Counted from the first letter of the stretch, positions 49,558 to 58,533 are shown. The stretch: DNA of 64,000 bases from UBA6663 sp044226485 (GCA_044226485.1 JBGAGY010000011.1:124001-188000), one strand, 5' to 3'. Translations and numbers: made by a program. The notes: a model not told the origin generated them from the letters alone.

Positions 49558-51576
49558 TCAGCCTCGCCGTTTGCCGTTTCCAACTGGTTTTGAGCCCACT
49601 GCACCCTTGAGTGAAGGCGGTCTCTTCTTCAGGCTGTCATATAGCTGCTGAAGCTCCATCACCGGCGCAACGCCTAGATCGCAACTGAGATCCTTCTCGA
49701 GTTGCCGATATAGCTTCACAGCTGTCGATCGGTCGCCCAATGCGATCGCTGCTTGCATGCAGAGCGCAACGGCCTGTTCTTGCCACCGATTGGTCTGCAA
49801 CGCCCGGCGGGATAGTTCAAGGCAGGCTCTGGGGTTGTCCTCTTGCAGCCGGTGTTGCGCCAGGGCCAGCAACGCGGTCTCGTGTTGGTCGGCCAATTTC
49901 TGGCGGATCGCAAGCGTCCAGTCGGCGTACCGCAATGCCGGAATGAACTCGCCGGCATATAGATCGACCGCCGTCTCCCAGTCGTGTGTGTTGACCGATT
50001 CCTCAAACGCCGCGAAATCGATCGCTGATCCGGCCGGCACGTGCAAACTCACACGATCGTCGGTGACGTCGAGATAGCGACACGGGAATCGGCGGTCGGG
50101 AAGGTCGGGCTCCAGGAGACGTCTGAGGGCCGATGTGGCATGGTGGACAAAGTCCAGAGCGGCGTCCGAGTCTTTGTCGGGACACAGCGCATCGCTGACC
50201 TGGGCCGACGCCAGGCTATACCCGCTGCTGACCAGCAGCAGGGCCAGCAACTCTCCGGCCCGTCGCTGCCGAAGCGCGCGGGCATCGATCCGTTGCGGTC
50301 CCACCCACACCTCCAATCGACCCAGCGTCACGACGCGGATGGGCTTGGGCGGTAAGTTCTGGATGGACTTCAATAGAACCGTCGTCGCTTCGTCCAGTTG
50401 TGGATTGGCCGAATTGAGAAACCGCGCGATCAGTGGATAGACCCGAGCCCGTTCTCGATGGAGCAGAAAAGCGTAACCGCCTGCCTGCAAGCCCGCCACG
50501 AATTCCAGAAACAGGCCCGCCGTCTGTGGTGCGTCGCGCACGTCGCTCATCGCCGCGAGCTCCAGGACCACCTCGACCTGGTCGCAGCGCATCTCCAGTT
50601 CGGCGAAGATGGCTCGTGCCTGGTTCAGGTGGTTTTCGGCTGAGTCCAGGCTGCCGATCTGCCGTTCCGCCCGTCCCAGCTCCAATAAGGCCCGACCCTG
50701 GTAGATTCGGTATCCGACACGCCGCGCCATCGTCAGGGCGTCCTCGGCCCAGGTGATGGCTTTGGCTTCGTCACCCCGTCGGTGGTGCATTCGGCTGATC
50801 CCAAGACGCGTATCCAGGTTCAGACTGGGGTCGCCCAGGTGCTCGGCCGAAGCCAGGGCCTTGTCAAACTGCGTTTCGGCAAGGCCGAATTCTTCCTCAT
50901 CCAGAGCCAACATGCCGGCCACATAGCAGGCATAGCCTTCACCGGCCGAGCCCGGCTGTGCCAGGGCGTTGAGCTCGGCCAGGGCTTCGTGCGTGCGCTG
51001 CCGCTGCCCTGTGAGTTGCAGGGCAATGGCCAGGGTGATCAGAGGAAAGACAGACCAGTCGGTGTAGCCGTGGGTGTGACAGAGGCGCAACGCCTGCGTG
51101 TCGGCGGCGATCGCCAGATCAAACTGCCCGCGGAACAAATAGACGCCGCTGCCAAGGTTGTGCAATGCCCGCATGCACAGCAACTGGTTCCCGATTTCGC
51201 GCGCCAGGTCAGCGGCCTGGCGGTAATAGTGTTCGCACTCGACGAGTGAGTGTGTCTCGGCCGCGCACATCCCCAGCAGCAAGAGCGCCTCGACATAGAC
51301 GGAGGCCTGCGGCTCGCGGTCGGGATCCGTCAGGGTCAGGGATTCCTGCGCCAGCGACCGGGCGAGGTCGTACTGACCGAGGCGGAAACGGTAGCGCGCC
51401 ACGGTGGTCAGTGCGCGGGCGCGCTCCAATGGCCGATCCCCTCCGCAGGCGCTATCCAAGGCCCGGCGCGCCATCCGCAACGCCCCGGACATATCCCCAG
51501 CCTGCTCACGTTCGTACGCCCGTTGAATAAGTGAGTCGATGTCGGTCGCGGGCGATGGCTGCATAGTCGTCGTCAT
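49558..51576 (-). CDS. BTAD (SARP-like) transcriptional regulator with TPR repeats
   Basis: This protein of about 672 residues has helical TPR-type repeats over about 20-420. A winged helix follows, where VVTLGRLEVWVGPQRIDARA opens the OmpR/PhoB-like DNA-binding domain (about 430-530). The C-terminal BTAD domain has FAAFEESVNTHDWETAVDLY near 540, then ALRYADWTLAIRQKLADQHE and AALCMQAAIALGDRSTAVKL-like helices. Unlike AfsR it lacks a nucleotide-binding ATPase domain. ATG 51576 is preferred. The gene is divergent from a set of exported proteins whose leader carries a perfect direct repeat of the kind bound by SARP regulators, so it may control them. Confidence 0.85.
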   Translation of the reverse strand: MTTTMQPSPATDIDSLIQRAYEREQAGDMSGALRMARRALDSACGGDRPLERARALTTVARYRFRLGQYDLARSLAQESLTLTDPDREPQASVYVEALLLLGMCAAETHSLVECEHYYRQAADLAREIGNQLLCMRALHNLGSGVYLFRGQFDLAIAADTQALRLCHTHGYTDWSVFPLITLAIALQLTGQRQRTHEALAELNALAQPGSAGEGYACYVAGMLALDEEEFGLAETQFDKALASAEHLGDPSLNLDTRLGISRMHHRRGDEAKAITWAEDALTMARRVGYRIYQGRALLELGRAERQIGSLDSAENHLNQARAIFAELEMRCDQVEVVLELAAMSDVRDAPQTAGLFLEFVAGLQAGGYAFLLHRERARVYPLIARFLNSANPQLDEATTVLLKSIQNLPPKPIRVVTLGRLEVWVGPQRIDARALRQRRAGELLALLLVSSGYSLASAQVSDALCPDKDSDAALDFVHHATSALRRLLEPDLPDRRFPCRYLDVTDDRVSLHVPAGSAIDFAAFEESVNTHDWETAVDLYAGEFIPALRYADWTLAIRQKLADQHETALLALAQHRLQEDNPRACLELSRRALQTNRWQEQAVALCMQAAIALGDRSTAVKLYRQLEKDLSCDLGVAPVMELQQLYDSLKKRPPSLKGAVGSKPVGNGKRRG

Positions 51577-51791
51577 AGGGGCACTGGCATGGGCTACACG
51601 AAATATCGAAAGACACAAACAGCCCCCTCAATCATCTTGCGCAGGCATTGCCGTGCTGCTTGAGCCAGCGCTCAGACCCACAACGCCTCGAGCCGGGCGG
51701 CTGCGCGGCGACCATCAGGGCGAGAGTCCTTGGTCTCTTGCACTCAGGTGCTCCCCCACTCTCCTCACAGATCTATCTCTTGGAAGCACGT

Positions 51792-51826
51792 TTTGGCAAT
51801 GGTTTGGCAATGGGCATACGTATTGT
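51792..51826 (+). promoter_or_regulatory. Perfect 11-bp tandem repeat next to a -10 box (candidate BTAD site)
   Basis: TTTGGCAATGG occurs twice without a gap (51792-51802, 51803-51813). A possible -10, TATTGT, is at 51821-51826. SARP regulators are known to bind heptamer direct repeats with an 11-bp period just upstream of the -10 box; TTTGGCA with a 4-base spacer fits. It lies between the divergent BTAD regulator gene and the small protein gene. Confidence 0.6.
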
Positions 51827-51844
51827 AGTCCTGGTGGAGCACCC

Positions 51845-52051
51845 ATGCGCCTCGTCAAGACTTTTGTGTTGCGTCTGTTTGTGGATTCAAACGCACCGGA
51901 CCGTACGTGCGGCAGTGTGCGTTTACTGGATGAGCCAGAGACTTATCCATTCAAGGATGTAGGCGATTTGGAGAATATCCTCCACCGCTCGGTCATACGT
52001 GTTCTGAAACCCCGGGCGACCCGCCCGCCGAAATCGCGCGCCCGCTCCTAG
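51845..52051 (+). CDS. Small protein (68 residues) of an Anaerolineae-type family
   Basis: The ATG has GGTGGAG six bases upstream. The sequence begins MRLVKTFVLRLFVDSNAPDR, followed by G-S-V/L-R-L-L and then PFKDVGDLENILHRSV. I recall similar small proteins (KTF-x-LRL-x-VD...PF) in Chloroflexota genomes, of unknown function. It probably forms a strand-rich core of about 50 residues with a basic C-terminal tail (PPKSRARS). It is the first gene after the candidate BTAD site, 26 bases before the exported repeat protein gene. Confidence 0.6.
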   Translation: MRLVKTFVLRLFVDSNAPDRTCGSVRLLDEPETYPFKDVGDLENILHRSVIRVLKPRATRPPKSRARS

Positions 52052-52077
52052 ACCCCTCCCCTCGAAGGAAGCCATTG

Positions 52078-53205
52078 ATGCCGAGACACACATCCTGGAC
52101 ATTCTTGTTCTGCGCACTGTTGACATGGGGATCCAGCGTATCGGTCCCGACGCTCGCTCGCCAGCCCTCGGCCCAGACGCCGCGAGCCGTCAGCCAGGCG
52201 GTCGGCGTTTGGGAAGACATCAGTGACCGACTGCCCGCCCTGCCGACCGGTGCTCGACCCATCACCCAGGTGGTGGTCAGGGCGAACATGGTCTGGGCGG
52301 CCGAGCACAACACCGGCGTGCTGTATCGCTCTGAAGATTTCGGCGCGACGTTCAGCGCCATCCCGACCGGTCTATCGAATATCTCCGACCTGGATTTCCT
52401 CGACGACTTGAACGGCGTCATGATCAGCAACAGCAAGTTCGCCCGGACCAGCGATGGTGGCCTCACCTGGAGTGCGCCGGTGACGGTTGGCTCGCCGCTC
52501 TCCGCAATCAGCTTCGCCACACCGCTCGTCGGGTATGTGGGCAGCCAAACCGGAATCGTGTACCGGACCGCGGATGGTGGTGTCACGTGGGAGAAGAAAC
52601 CCTCGTCCCTGACCTGCTGCACCGTCGCAGATCTAGCCTTTCCGAACCCGACGACGCCCGACGTTGGCTTCATGGCGATCGTCAATTCCGGCAGCATCTT
52701 GTTCCGAACAACCGACGGCGGCAGCACCTGGACGGTCGTCGATTATCAGACAATCGACAACTGGGCAGGTTCCGTGACGGCCTTCGATTTCGTATCGCCA
52801 GACTCGGCCTGGGGCGTGGGCAGTTTTGGCGGGATCCTGCAGTTCAAGAACAACCAGTGGACTCAGCAGGTCAGTCACGCCCCGGTGAGCCAGTTCGGCG
52901 AACTGGTGAGCCTATGCGGTGTGTCCTTCCTCGCCGATGCACAGGTCGGCTGGGTGGTCGGCAATGGCGGAACGATTCTGCACACGACGGACGGCGGATT
53001 GACCTGGACCCCCGAAGGGCAAAACTTGAATCTGCCGACGCAGACGGCCTTGTACGGCATCGCAGCAGTTTCTTCCACCCGAGCATTCGCCAGCGGGTAT
53101 CCCGCATCTGTCATGGGCGGCCCCGCATCCGATGGCCGGCGGTTGTTCCTGTACAGCGTGCCGGACTACGACCACCATCTGTACCTGCCACTGGTCCGAC
53201 ATTGA
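52078..53205 (+). CDS. Exported YCF48/BNR-like beta-propeller protein with YLPLVRH tail
   Basis: This 375-residue exported protein has an N-terminal signal peptide (about 1-26, ending near LAR). Repeats of the Asp-box type are spaced about 45 residues apart: RTSDGGLTWSAP, RTADGGVTWEKK, RTTDGGSTWTVV and HTTDGGLTWTPEG. This pattern suits a BNR or YCF48-type propeller. The C-terminal end reads HHLYLPLVRH, close to the tails of the next two proteins. GAAGGAAG lies upstream of ATG 52078. The function is unknown; it may bind a surface polymer. Confidence 0.82.
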   Translation: MPRHTSWTFLFCALLTWGSSVSVPTLARQPSAQTPRAVSQAVGVWEDISDRLPALPTGARPITQVVVRANMVWAAEHNTGVLYRSEDFGATFSAIPTGLSNISDLDFLDDLNGVMISNSKFARTSDGGLTWSAPVTVGSPLSAISFATPLVGYVGSQTGIVYRTADGGVTWEKKPSSLTCCTVADLAFPNPTTPDVGFMAIVNSGSILFRTTDGGSTWTVVDYQTIDNWAGSVTAFDFVSPDSAWGVGSFGGILQFKNNQWTQQVSHAPVSQFGELVSLCGVSFLADAQVGWVVGNGGTILHTTDGGLTWTPEGQNLNLPTQTALYGIAAVSSTRAFASGYPASVMGGPASDGRRLFLYSVPDYDHHLYLPLVRH

Positions 53206-53394
53206 CACGACCCTTCCGCCGCCGCCTTCAATCGGAGTCGATCGAATGATCTCGTTCACGATGAGAACGCCCTCCCGCAGAGCGCTCTCTGACCGCCCCA
53301 TGAATGCCGCCCTGACGACGACAAAGCTGATGGCTTCCTGCAGTCGCCGTTGCTGGCGTGCTGAAGCTGCCTACTCCGCGCGTGAGGAAAGACC

Positions 53395-55407
53395 ATGACC
53401 TCTCGATTGTCCAACGTGATCTCCATTGTGGCGTTGTTCGCGAGCCTGAGCCCGGCAGATGGCGCCGGGCCAGGCGCCGCAGATTCCGGCCCGGCGATTT
53501 TGTACGTGGCTCCGGGCGGAGCCTGCCTGGGGATGGCCCCGTGCTACAGCCAACCCCAGGACGCGGTCGACGCGGCCCCCGCCGGTAGCGTCATCCGGAT
53601 CGCAGCCGGCACTTACGCGCTGCCGGCCGGGGCCAGCGAGGTCGTTCACCTGACGAAGCGCCTGATCCTCCAAGGCGGCTACCGGCCGGCGGATTGGTAT
53701 AACGCCGACCCACTTGCCTTTCCGACGATCCTGGACGGGCTTCACCTCGGCCAGGGGATGCTGATCGAGGGCGGCCCGGGACAGCCCATCGACGTCAGCG
53801 TAGATGGACTCCAGATCACGAGGGGTCAGGCCAGTCTGGGCGGCGGCATCGCGGGGAACAACGTGCATCTCACGCTGCTGAACAGTGTGCTCAACGACAA
53901 CCAGGCCACGGGCTCAGGCGGTGGACTCTATCTCGCCGGCGAATACAGCCTCACCCTCGAATGCAGCCAGGTGATCAGCAACACCTCTGGAGATATGGGC
54001 GGGGGCCTGGCGCTGCACAGCTCGAGCGGCCAATCCACGCTCACCGGGTCGTGGATCTCGGGCAATCAGGCCGCCACGGGTGGAGGAGGATTGTCCCTAA
54101 TGGGCGGGCAGGCGCAACTCACCACCGTCATGTTGGTCGACAATACCGTAACGCAGCCCAGCGCTGGTGGGGCCGCGGCGGCGGCCAGCGGGGCTGGCCT
54201 GAGCCTGACCCACACCACGCTGGCCCGCAACACGGGCGGCACAAACAGCGGAGTGAGTTTGAGCGGCACATCCGTGTTGACGGCGACCAACCTGCTGGCG
54301 GCCGGCCAGGGCGTCGCCCTCACGGCGGTCGCACCGAGCACCGGAACAGTGGACGGAGTCTTGTGGGGCAGTGGAACGACCTGGGCCAATGGCGCCAACA
54401 CCGGCGGCTCCGGAGGCTTCTCGATACAGCACGCCTATTCCGGCGACCCACTGTTCGCGGCCCTCGATCCCGCCAACAAGTTGACCTATTTCCACCTGAG
54501 TGCCACCTCGCCCGCCCGGGACCGGTCCGTGTCGACCGCGCTGGGCTTCACCGACATCGATCACGAGCCGGTCGTGAACGCGATCGCGGACCTGGGGGCG
54601 GATGAGTATTTCGCGGGCGGCATCATCCACGTCAACGTTGAGCGGGGCGGCGACATTGAAGTCGGAGCGGCCGACGGAAGCCCCGAGAACAGCTACGGGT
54701 CCATCTCCTGGAATGGATCTCAGTGGGTCACCAACGATACGAGTGCGCACCTGTACTTCACGGATTTACGGACCACGGAGCGCCTCAAACACTATGCCAT
54801 GATCGCCGACCTTGGCGGCAGTGCTACGGCTGAGCAGGATCTGGCGAACTACCATCTGTCGCGCACGACGTACACGTATACGGCTCTCGCCAAGACGAGC
54901 GGCGTCTATCAGATCGAAGCTGCTCGATACCGGATCACCAGGCCTGACTCTCCCGAAACCATTTGGCTGAATTCCCGCGGGACCGGAACGGGTCAGGCCT
55001 ACTTCGACATCTACATTCAATATACGGTGACCTCCACGCTCGCGGTTCGGAACGGATCCGTCTGGTTCAATTACTCAGAGCCGATTGCGGCGGCTGCCCA
55101 GCATGGGCTGAGCGACTCCACAGGGCGCGTTGGAACGCTCACAACTTGCGATCCGCAGGCCGCGGATCGGTCGGGGTACTGGCTTGACGTTAATGGCGGA
55201 TCGGACATGGGTGGGCTCACCTATTTCTTTCACACCACCCGTCATCCCAACAGCATCGTCACGCTGGGATCCTGCTTCCCAGACGAATTCCGGGTCAAGT
55301 ACCTTCAGTCTTCGGCAAATGCGCTTGAAGAATTCCGCTTGCGTCCGGAGGTCGTCTCGGAAACCTGGCTGCCCGTCACGTTGTACCTGCCGTTCGTCCG
55401 CCGATAA
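53395..55407 (+). CDS. Exported right-handed beta-helix protein with YLPFVRR tail
   Basis: This 670-residue exported protein has a signal peptide of about 22 residues. It opens YVAPGGACLGMAPCYSQPQD with the polymorphic-outer-membrane-like helix start DAAPAGSVIRIAAGTY. Parallel beta-helix repeats rich in glycine and asparagine follow at about 120-300 (for example GGGIAGNNVHLTLLNSVLND). The adhesin-type ending DIDHEPVVNAIADLGADEY is near residue 395. A second beta-rich domain (about 410-650) precedes the C-terminal tail TLYLPFVRR. GAGGAAAG lies upstream of the ATG. It is cotranscribed with its neighbours. Confidence 0.82.
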   Translation: MTSRLSNVISIVALFASLSPADGAGPGAADSGPAILYVAPGGACLGMAPCYSQPQDAVDAAPAGSVIRIAAGTYALPAGASEVVHLTKRLILQGGYRPADWYNADPLAFPTILDGLHLGQGMLIEGGPGQPIDVSVDGLQITRGQASLGGGIAGNNVHLTLLNSVLNDNQATGSGGGLYLAGEYSLTLECSQVISNTSGDMGGGLALHSSSGQSTLTGSWISGNQAATGGGGLSLMGGQAQLTTVMLVDNTVTQPSAGGAAAAASGAGLSLTHTTLARNTGGTNSGVSLSGTSVLTATNLLAAGQGVALTAVAPSTGTVDGVLWGSGTTWANGANTGGSGGFSIQHAYSGDPLFAALDPANKLTYFHLSATSPARDRSVSTALGFTDIDHEPVVNAIADLGADEYFAGGIIHVNVERGGDIEVGAADGSPENSYGSISWNGSQWVTNDTSAHLYFTDLRTTERLKHYAMIADLGGSATAEQDLANYHLSRTTYTYTALAKTSGVYQIEAARYRITRPDSPETIWLNSRGTGTGQAYFDIYIQYTVTSTLAVRNGSVWFNYSEPIAAAAQHGLSDSTGRVGTLTTCDPQAADRSGYWLDVNGGSDMGGLTYFFHTTRHPNSIVTLGSCFPDEFRVKYLQSSANALEEFRLRPEVVSETWLPVTLYLPFVRR

Positions 55408-55475
55408 CCCGGGCGGGCCGAGACGCCGCCGAGATCAAACCCTGCTTTCAGACTGCCTCACTATCGGAGGATACG

Positions 55476-56522
55476 ATGCCACACAAACATCACGCTCCCC
55501 TTCGGCTTCAACTTCTGGCCATCGTTTGCGCGGTCTTGGCCCTCGCGGCGAACATGTCGGGCGCTCACGCGCTGCCCAGCGCCGAACGCCAGGCGCCCGG
55601 CGCCTGGACCAAGCTGGCGGACAATCCAGTGCTATCGCCGGGTTCGTCGGGCGCCTGGGATGATCGTTTCACCCTGGCTCCCAGCGTGTTGCTGGATGGA
55701 TCAACCTACCGGATGTGGTATGCCGGGTCCGGCGCCGTGAATACGAACCGAAGGATCGGATATGCCACCTCGCCCGATGGACTCACCTGGACCCGGCACG
55801 GGAGCGCGCCGGTCTTGAGCCCCGGCCCCGTTGGAAGCTGGGACGCCGGGCAGGTCGGATTCCCATCCGTCATCAAGGATGCCGACACTTTCAAGATGTG
55901 GTACACCGCCCTCGACACGGCCGACATCGGCCGGGTGGGCTATGCGACGTCTTCGGATGGTTTGAACTGGACCAAATACGCGGGCAACCCTGTGCTCACG
56001 GTTGGCGGACCCGGCAGCTGGGACACGGCCTACGTGGGTGCACCGCAGGTGGTCAAGGTCGGCGGCGTGTACCACCTGTGGTACCGCGGCGGCCTTAACG
56101 GCGATATCGGTTATGCCACGTCAGCAGACGGTCTCACGTGGACCAAGTCGGCGCGCAACCCGGTTATTGCCAGCGGTAGCGGCGGGTGGGACGACGTCGC
56201 CTACGATCCCAGGGTGGTGTTTGACGGCACGCTGTTCCACATGTGGTATTCCGGCTGCAACCCTGCCGGCGACCTCTGCCAGGTCGGTTACGCGACCTCG
56301 TCGGATGGCGCCGGGTGGACGCGCCATGGGATAGTCCTCCCCCAAGGCGTTGGCGGCGCGTGGGACGACAGCGGGGCCGATCATGCAGCAGTCTTGCTGG
56401 TCGGCACGACCCTCAAGATGTGGTATTCCGGTTTTGACGGCGAGGTCTATCGCATCGGGTATGCATCGGCGGCCACGACCACGCTGGACCATGAGTTGTA
56501 TGTTCCATCTGTGATCCGGTAG
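55476..56522 (+). CDS. Exported five-bladed propeller (GH43/GH32-like) protein with YVPSVIR tail
   Basis: This 348-residue exported protein has a signal peptide (about 1-30) and then five repeats of about 60 residues. Each has the pattern WTK...NPVLxxGxxGSWD, a strand and then MWYxG with IGYATSxDGLxWT. Examples are IGYATSPDGLTWTRHG, VGYATSSDGLNWTKYA, IGYATSADGLTWTKSA and VGYATSSDGAGWTRHG. This pattern resembles five-bladed glycosidase propellers (GH32/43/68/130). The catalytic acids cannot be placed with confidence. The end reads HELYVPSVIR. GGAGGA lies upstream of the ATG. Confidence 0.82.
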   Translation: MPHKHHAPLRLQLLAIVCAVLALAANMSGAHALPSAERQAPGAWTKLADNPVLSPGSSGAWDDRFTLAPSVLLDGSTYRMWYAGSGAVNTNRRIGYATSPDGLTWTRHGSAPVLSPGPVGSWDAGQVGFPSVIKDADTFKMWYTALDTADIGRVGYATSSDGLNWTKYAGNPVLTVGGPGSWDTAYVGAPQVVKVGGVYHLWYRGGLNGDIGYATSADGLTWTKSARNPVIASGSGGWDDVAYDPRVVFDGTLFHMWYSGCNPAGDLCQVGYATSSDGAGWTRHGIVLPQGVGGAWDDSGADHAAVLLVGTTLKMWYSGFDGEVYRIGYASAATTTLDHELYVPSVIR

Positions 56523-56536
56523 TCATTGCCCGCGAG

Positions 56537-56606
56537 CGCTCGACTCGAGCGCCCCTGCCCGGGCGGTCATGCAAAGGCCGTAATCGAAAACGATGACGGC
56601 CTTTGC
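56537..56606 (+). terminator. Two hairpins after the exported-protein operon
   Basis: The first (56537-56553) pairs GCGCTCGA with TCGAGCGC. The second (56571-56606) pairs GCAAAGGCCGT with ACGGCCTTTGC, and inside it ATCG with CGAT around AAAA. No T-run follows. The stems are strong enough to act as terminators or RNA 3' ends for the operon ending at 56522. The rest of 56,610-56,920 holds nothing I can name. Confidence 0.5.
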
Positions 56607-56929
56607 GGTCCCGTTGAAGAGATTGGACCTACGACGATGGGGTGAGCGGCCTGTTCATCTTTAGTGAAGATCGAGGCTTCGTCGACGTCCAGCCGCGCGA
56701 ACGACTCTGCTGGGCGATGCCATCGGTTCGGCTTTTAGACGTCAGTCATCACAATGCCCGACTCGCAGGCTGCCCGGGCCCTGTCGCGGCAGTCGCGCCG
56801 ACAGGATGGTGACCAATGACCACCTGTTTGGAAGCGTCAATCCCAGGTCCGACGCTTTGGGCCATCGTCCATCAACTTGCACAGATCCGAAGCTGACTCC
56901 CTGGTGGTCACCAACGCTCGATGGTCCAA

Positions 56930-57027
56930 CCGTCCTAGTTGCTGGCTTCAGTTTCGCTCCACACGTTGGTGGTCAGGTCAACACCCAAAACAGGAGGACC
57001 CAGGTCAGCTGCCTGCGTTCGTCAGGC
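56930..57027 (-). repeat. attC-like repeat after the GyrI-like cassette
   Basis: The right end is an excellent match, GGTCAGCTGCCTGCGTTCGT followed by CAGGC (57003-57027). The left end is not clear; the bounds are estimated from the length of the other copies. It lies directly downstream of the GyrI-like gene. Confidence 0.55.
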
Positions 57028-57060
57028 ACGTACCCAACCGCGTACCATCTCCCGAAACCA

Positions 57061-57534
57061 TCAATCGTCAATGGCCTCGACAGCGATGAATATCGTCACC
57101 GCTGCCGGCCCTTCGTATCGCTCGAAGTCCGTCGTGTAGCTGCGTTTGTGGCGTCCTGGCCTGGAAAAGTACTCCCATACCTGCCGCCAGAGGACTGGCA
57201 CTACTTCCTGTGGGGTCCCCGCCGCATGAAACGCCAAATACATACCCGGTCTGACTCGAAGTACCGACTGCCCTTCCTCCGCATGGTACGTCTCAGGCAC
57301 GCGCGCGCCAGCCGTCACATTGTAGGCCCCAGACGCGTCCGACTCGTAATCCCAGTAGACGCCATAGGCCTCAGCCGATACGCGGTTATTCTGGGCTCCT
57401 ATGCCGTCGGCGAAGTATCTTCCCCATAGACTCGGGATCTTCGCTTGATCGACATCGGCCTCGGCCTCATTGGTGGTCCGCACCGTGATCCCCACGATCT
57501 GGAAACCCTCGACTTCAACGACCTTTGGATCCAT
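57061..57534 (-). CDS. GyrI-like effector-binding domain protein (cassette gene)
   Basis: This 157-residue protein consists of a GyrI/SOUL-like bacterial effector-binding domain without a DNA-binding part. The tandem strand-helix-strand-strand pattern shows in VVEVEGFQIVGITVRTTNE, then WGRYFADGIG, then YGVYWDYESDASGAYNVTAG near residue 60. VRPGMYLAFHAAG and VWEYFSR follow in the second half. Such domains bind small molecules, sometimes hydrolysing them. ATG 57534 has GAGG five bases upstream. It is one gene between two attC-like repeats. Confidence 0.8.
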   Translation of the reverse strand: MDPKVVEVEGFQIVGITVRTTNEAEADVDQAKIPSLWGRYFADGIGAQNNRVSAEAYGVYWDYESDASGAYNVTAGARVPETYHAEEGQSVLRVRPGMYLAFHAAGTPQEVVPVLWRQVWEYFSRPGRHKRSYTTDFERYEGPAAVTIFIAVEAIDD

Positions 57535-57562
57535 GAACACCTCGCTTCCGCACTGAGGGAGT

Positions 57563-57689
57563 GCCTAACCACTCGCATCGGGTACGCGGCAAATGAGCCG
57601 AGGCCGTGTTGCCCGAAGGCGCAGCGGCGAACCGGGGCCGGCCGGCTTGGGGCCCCGAGTAGTCATGTCAGCTGCATCGTTCGTCAGGC
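57563..57689 (-). repeat. attC-like repeat after the atypical SDR cassette
   Basis: It starts GCCTAAC (GTTAGGC on the minus strand), has TGAGCCGAGGCCG ending its first box 37 bases in, and ends ATGTCAGCTGCATCGTTCGT followed by CAGGC. The length is 127 bases. The outer 7-base arms pair except at one position. It lies between the GyrI-like start and the SDR stop. Confidence 0.7.
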
Positions 57690-57747
57690 TTTTGCCTGAA
57701 CGCCACAACCTGATAGCAATCCCGATCACGCCAGACTTGACGATCAG

Positions 57748-58533
57748 TCAATCGACCTGTGCCCCCCCCGTGGCATTGGCCATGGTCGCGGTCATTCCCG
57801 CTGCAAGGTCACTGGCCAGCAGAACAGCCGCGTTGGCGATCTGCGCCAACGGCGTCACCTGCCGCAACGGCACATCCTTGGCAAACTCACGATGGACTTC
57901 CTCGAACGTGAGCCCCTTCTGGGCTCCATAGGCCTGCCAGGCGTCTCGCACCCCAGGTGCATCGGGTGATCCAGGTGAGCGCACCCAACATACCCTCACC
58001 TGAGCCGGCCCAGCCTCCACCGCCAACTGCCGGAGGTAGTGCTCCACCGCCGCGCAAGCCACGCCGAATCCGCCGACGCCACCAAAGGGTTGGCGACCAG
58101 CATTTGCCGATATCCCCAGGATCGTGCCGCCACCATGTTGAGCCATGTGCCTGGCGAGGATTGTTCCCGTGTGGAACCAGGTCGTGAGGCCTGATCGAAC
58201 AGGTGCAAAGAACGAGTCGAACGGCATGTCGGATAGCGCTTGACCCTGGACATCATCCCAAGAAACCGCATTGAACATCAAGGAAACCCGCCCATGCCGT
58301 TGGACGACCTCATCGAGGTGCCGCTGGACGGCCAGTGGATCCATGGCATCCACAGTCATGACTTGGACGGAGCCCGTCGTTCCGCCGATTTCTTCGGCCG
58401 CGCGGTCAAGAGGTTCACGCCGACGAGCTGAAAGCACGACAGTCGCGCCTTCACGCACAAAAGCCTGTGCCACTGCCTTACCGACCGCGCCTGAAGCCCC
58501 GTAGACGATGGCCGTTCGATCTGTTAAGAGCAC
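57748..58533 (-). CDS. Atypical short-chain dehydrogenase lacking the catalytic Tyr-Lys
   Basis: This 261-residue SDR-fold protein has the cofactor motif TAIVYGASGAVGKAVAQAF (residues 7-25) followed by LSARRREPLDRAA. The active-site stretch reads GGTILGISANAG and then GGFGVACAAVEHYL. The usual YxxxK is replaced by F-G-V-A-C, and the serine position is not clear either. It therefore probably binds NAD(P) but does not work as a classical reductase. Typical enoyl-reductase-type YxxMxxxK is not present instead. The neighbours are two single-gene cassettes. Confidence 0.8.
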   Translation of the reverse strand: MLLTDRTAIVYGASGAVGKAVAQAFVREGATVVLSARRREPLDRAAEEIGGTTGSVQVMTVDAMDPLAVQRHLDEVVQRHGRVSLMFNAVSWDDVQGQALSDMPFDSFFAPVRSGLTTWFHTGTILARHMAQHGGGTILGISANAGRQPFGGVGGFGVACAAVEHYLRQLAVEAGPAQVRVCWVRSPGSPDAPGVRDAWQAYGAQKGLTFEEVHREFAKDVPLRQVTPLAQIANAAVLLASDLAAGMTATMANATGGAQVD

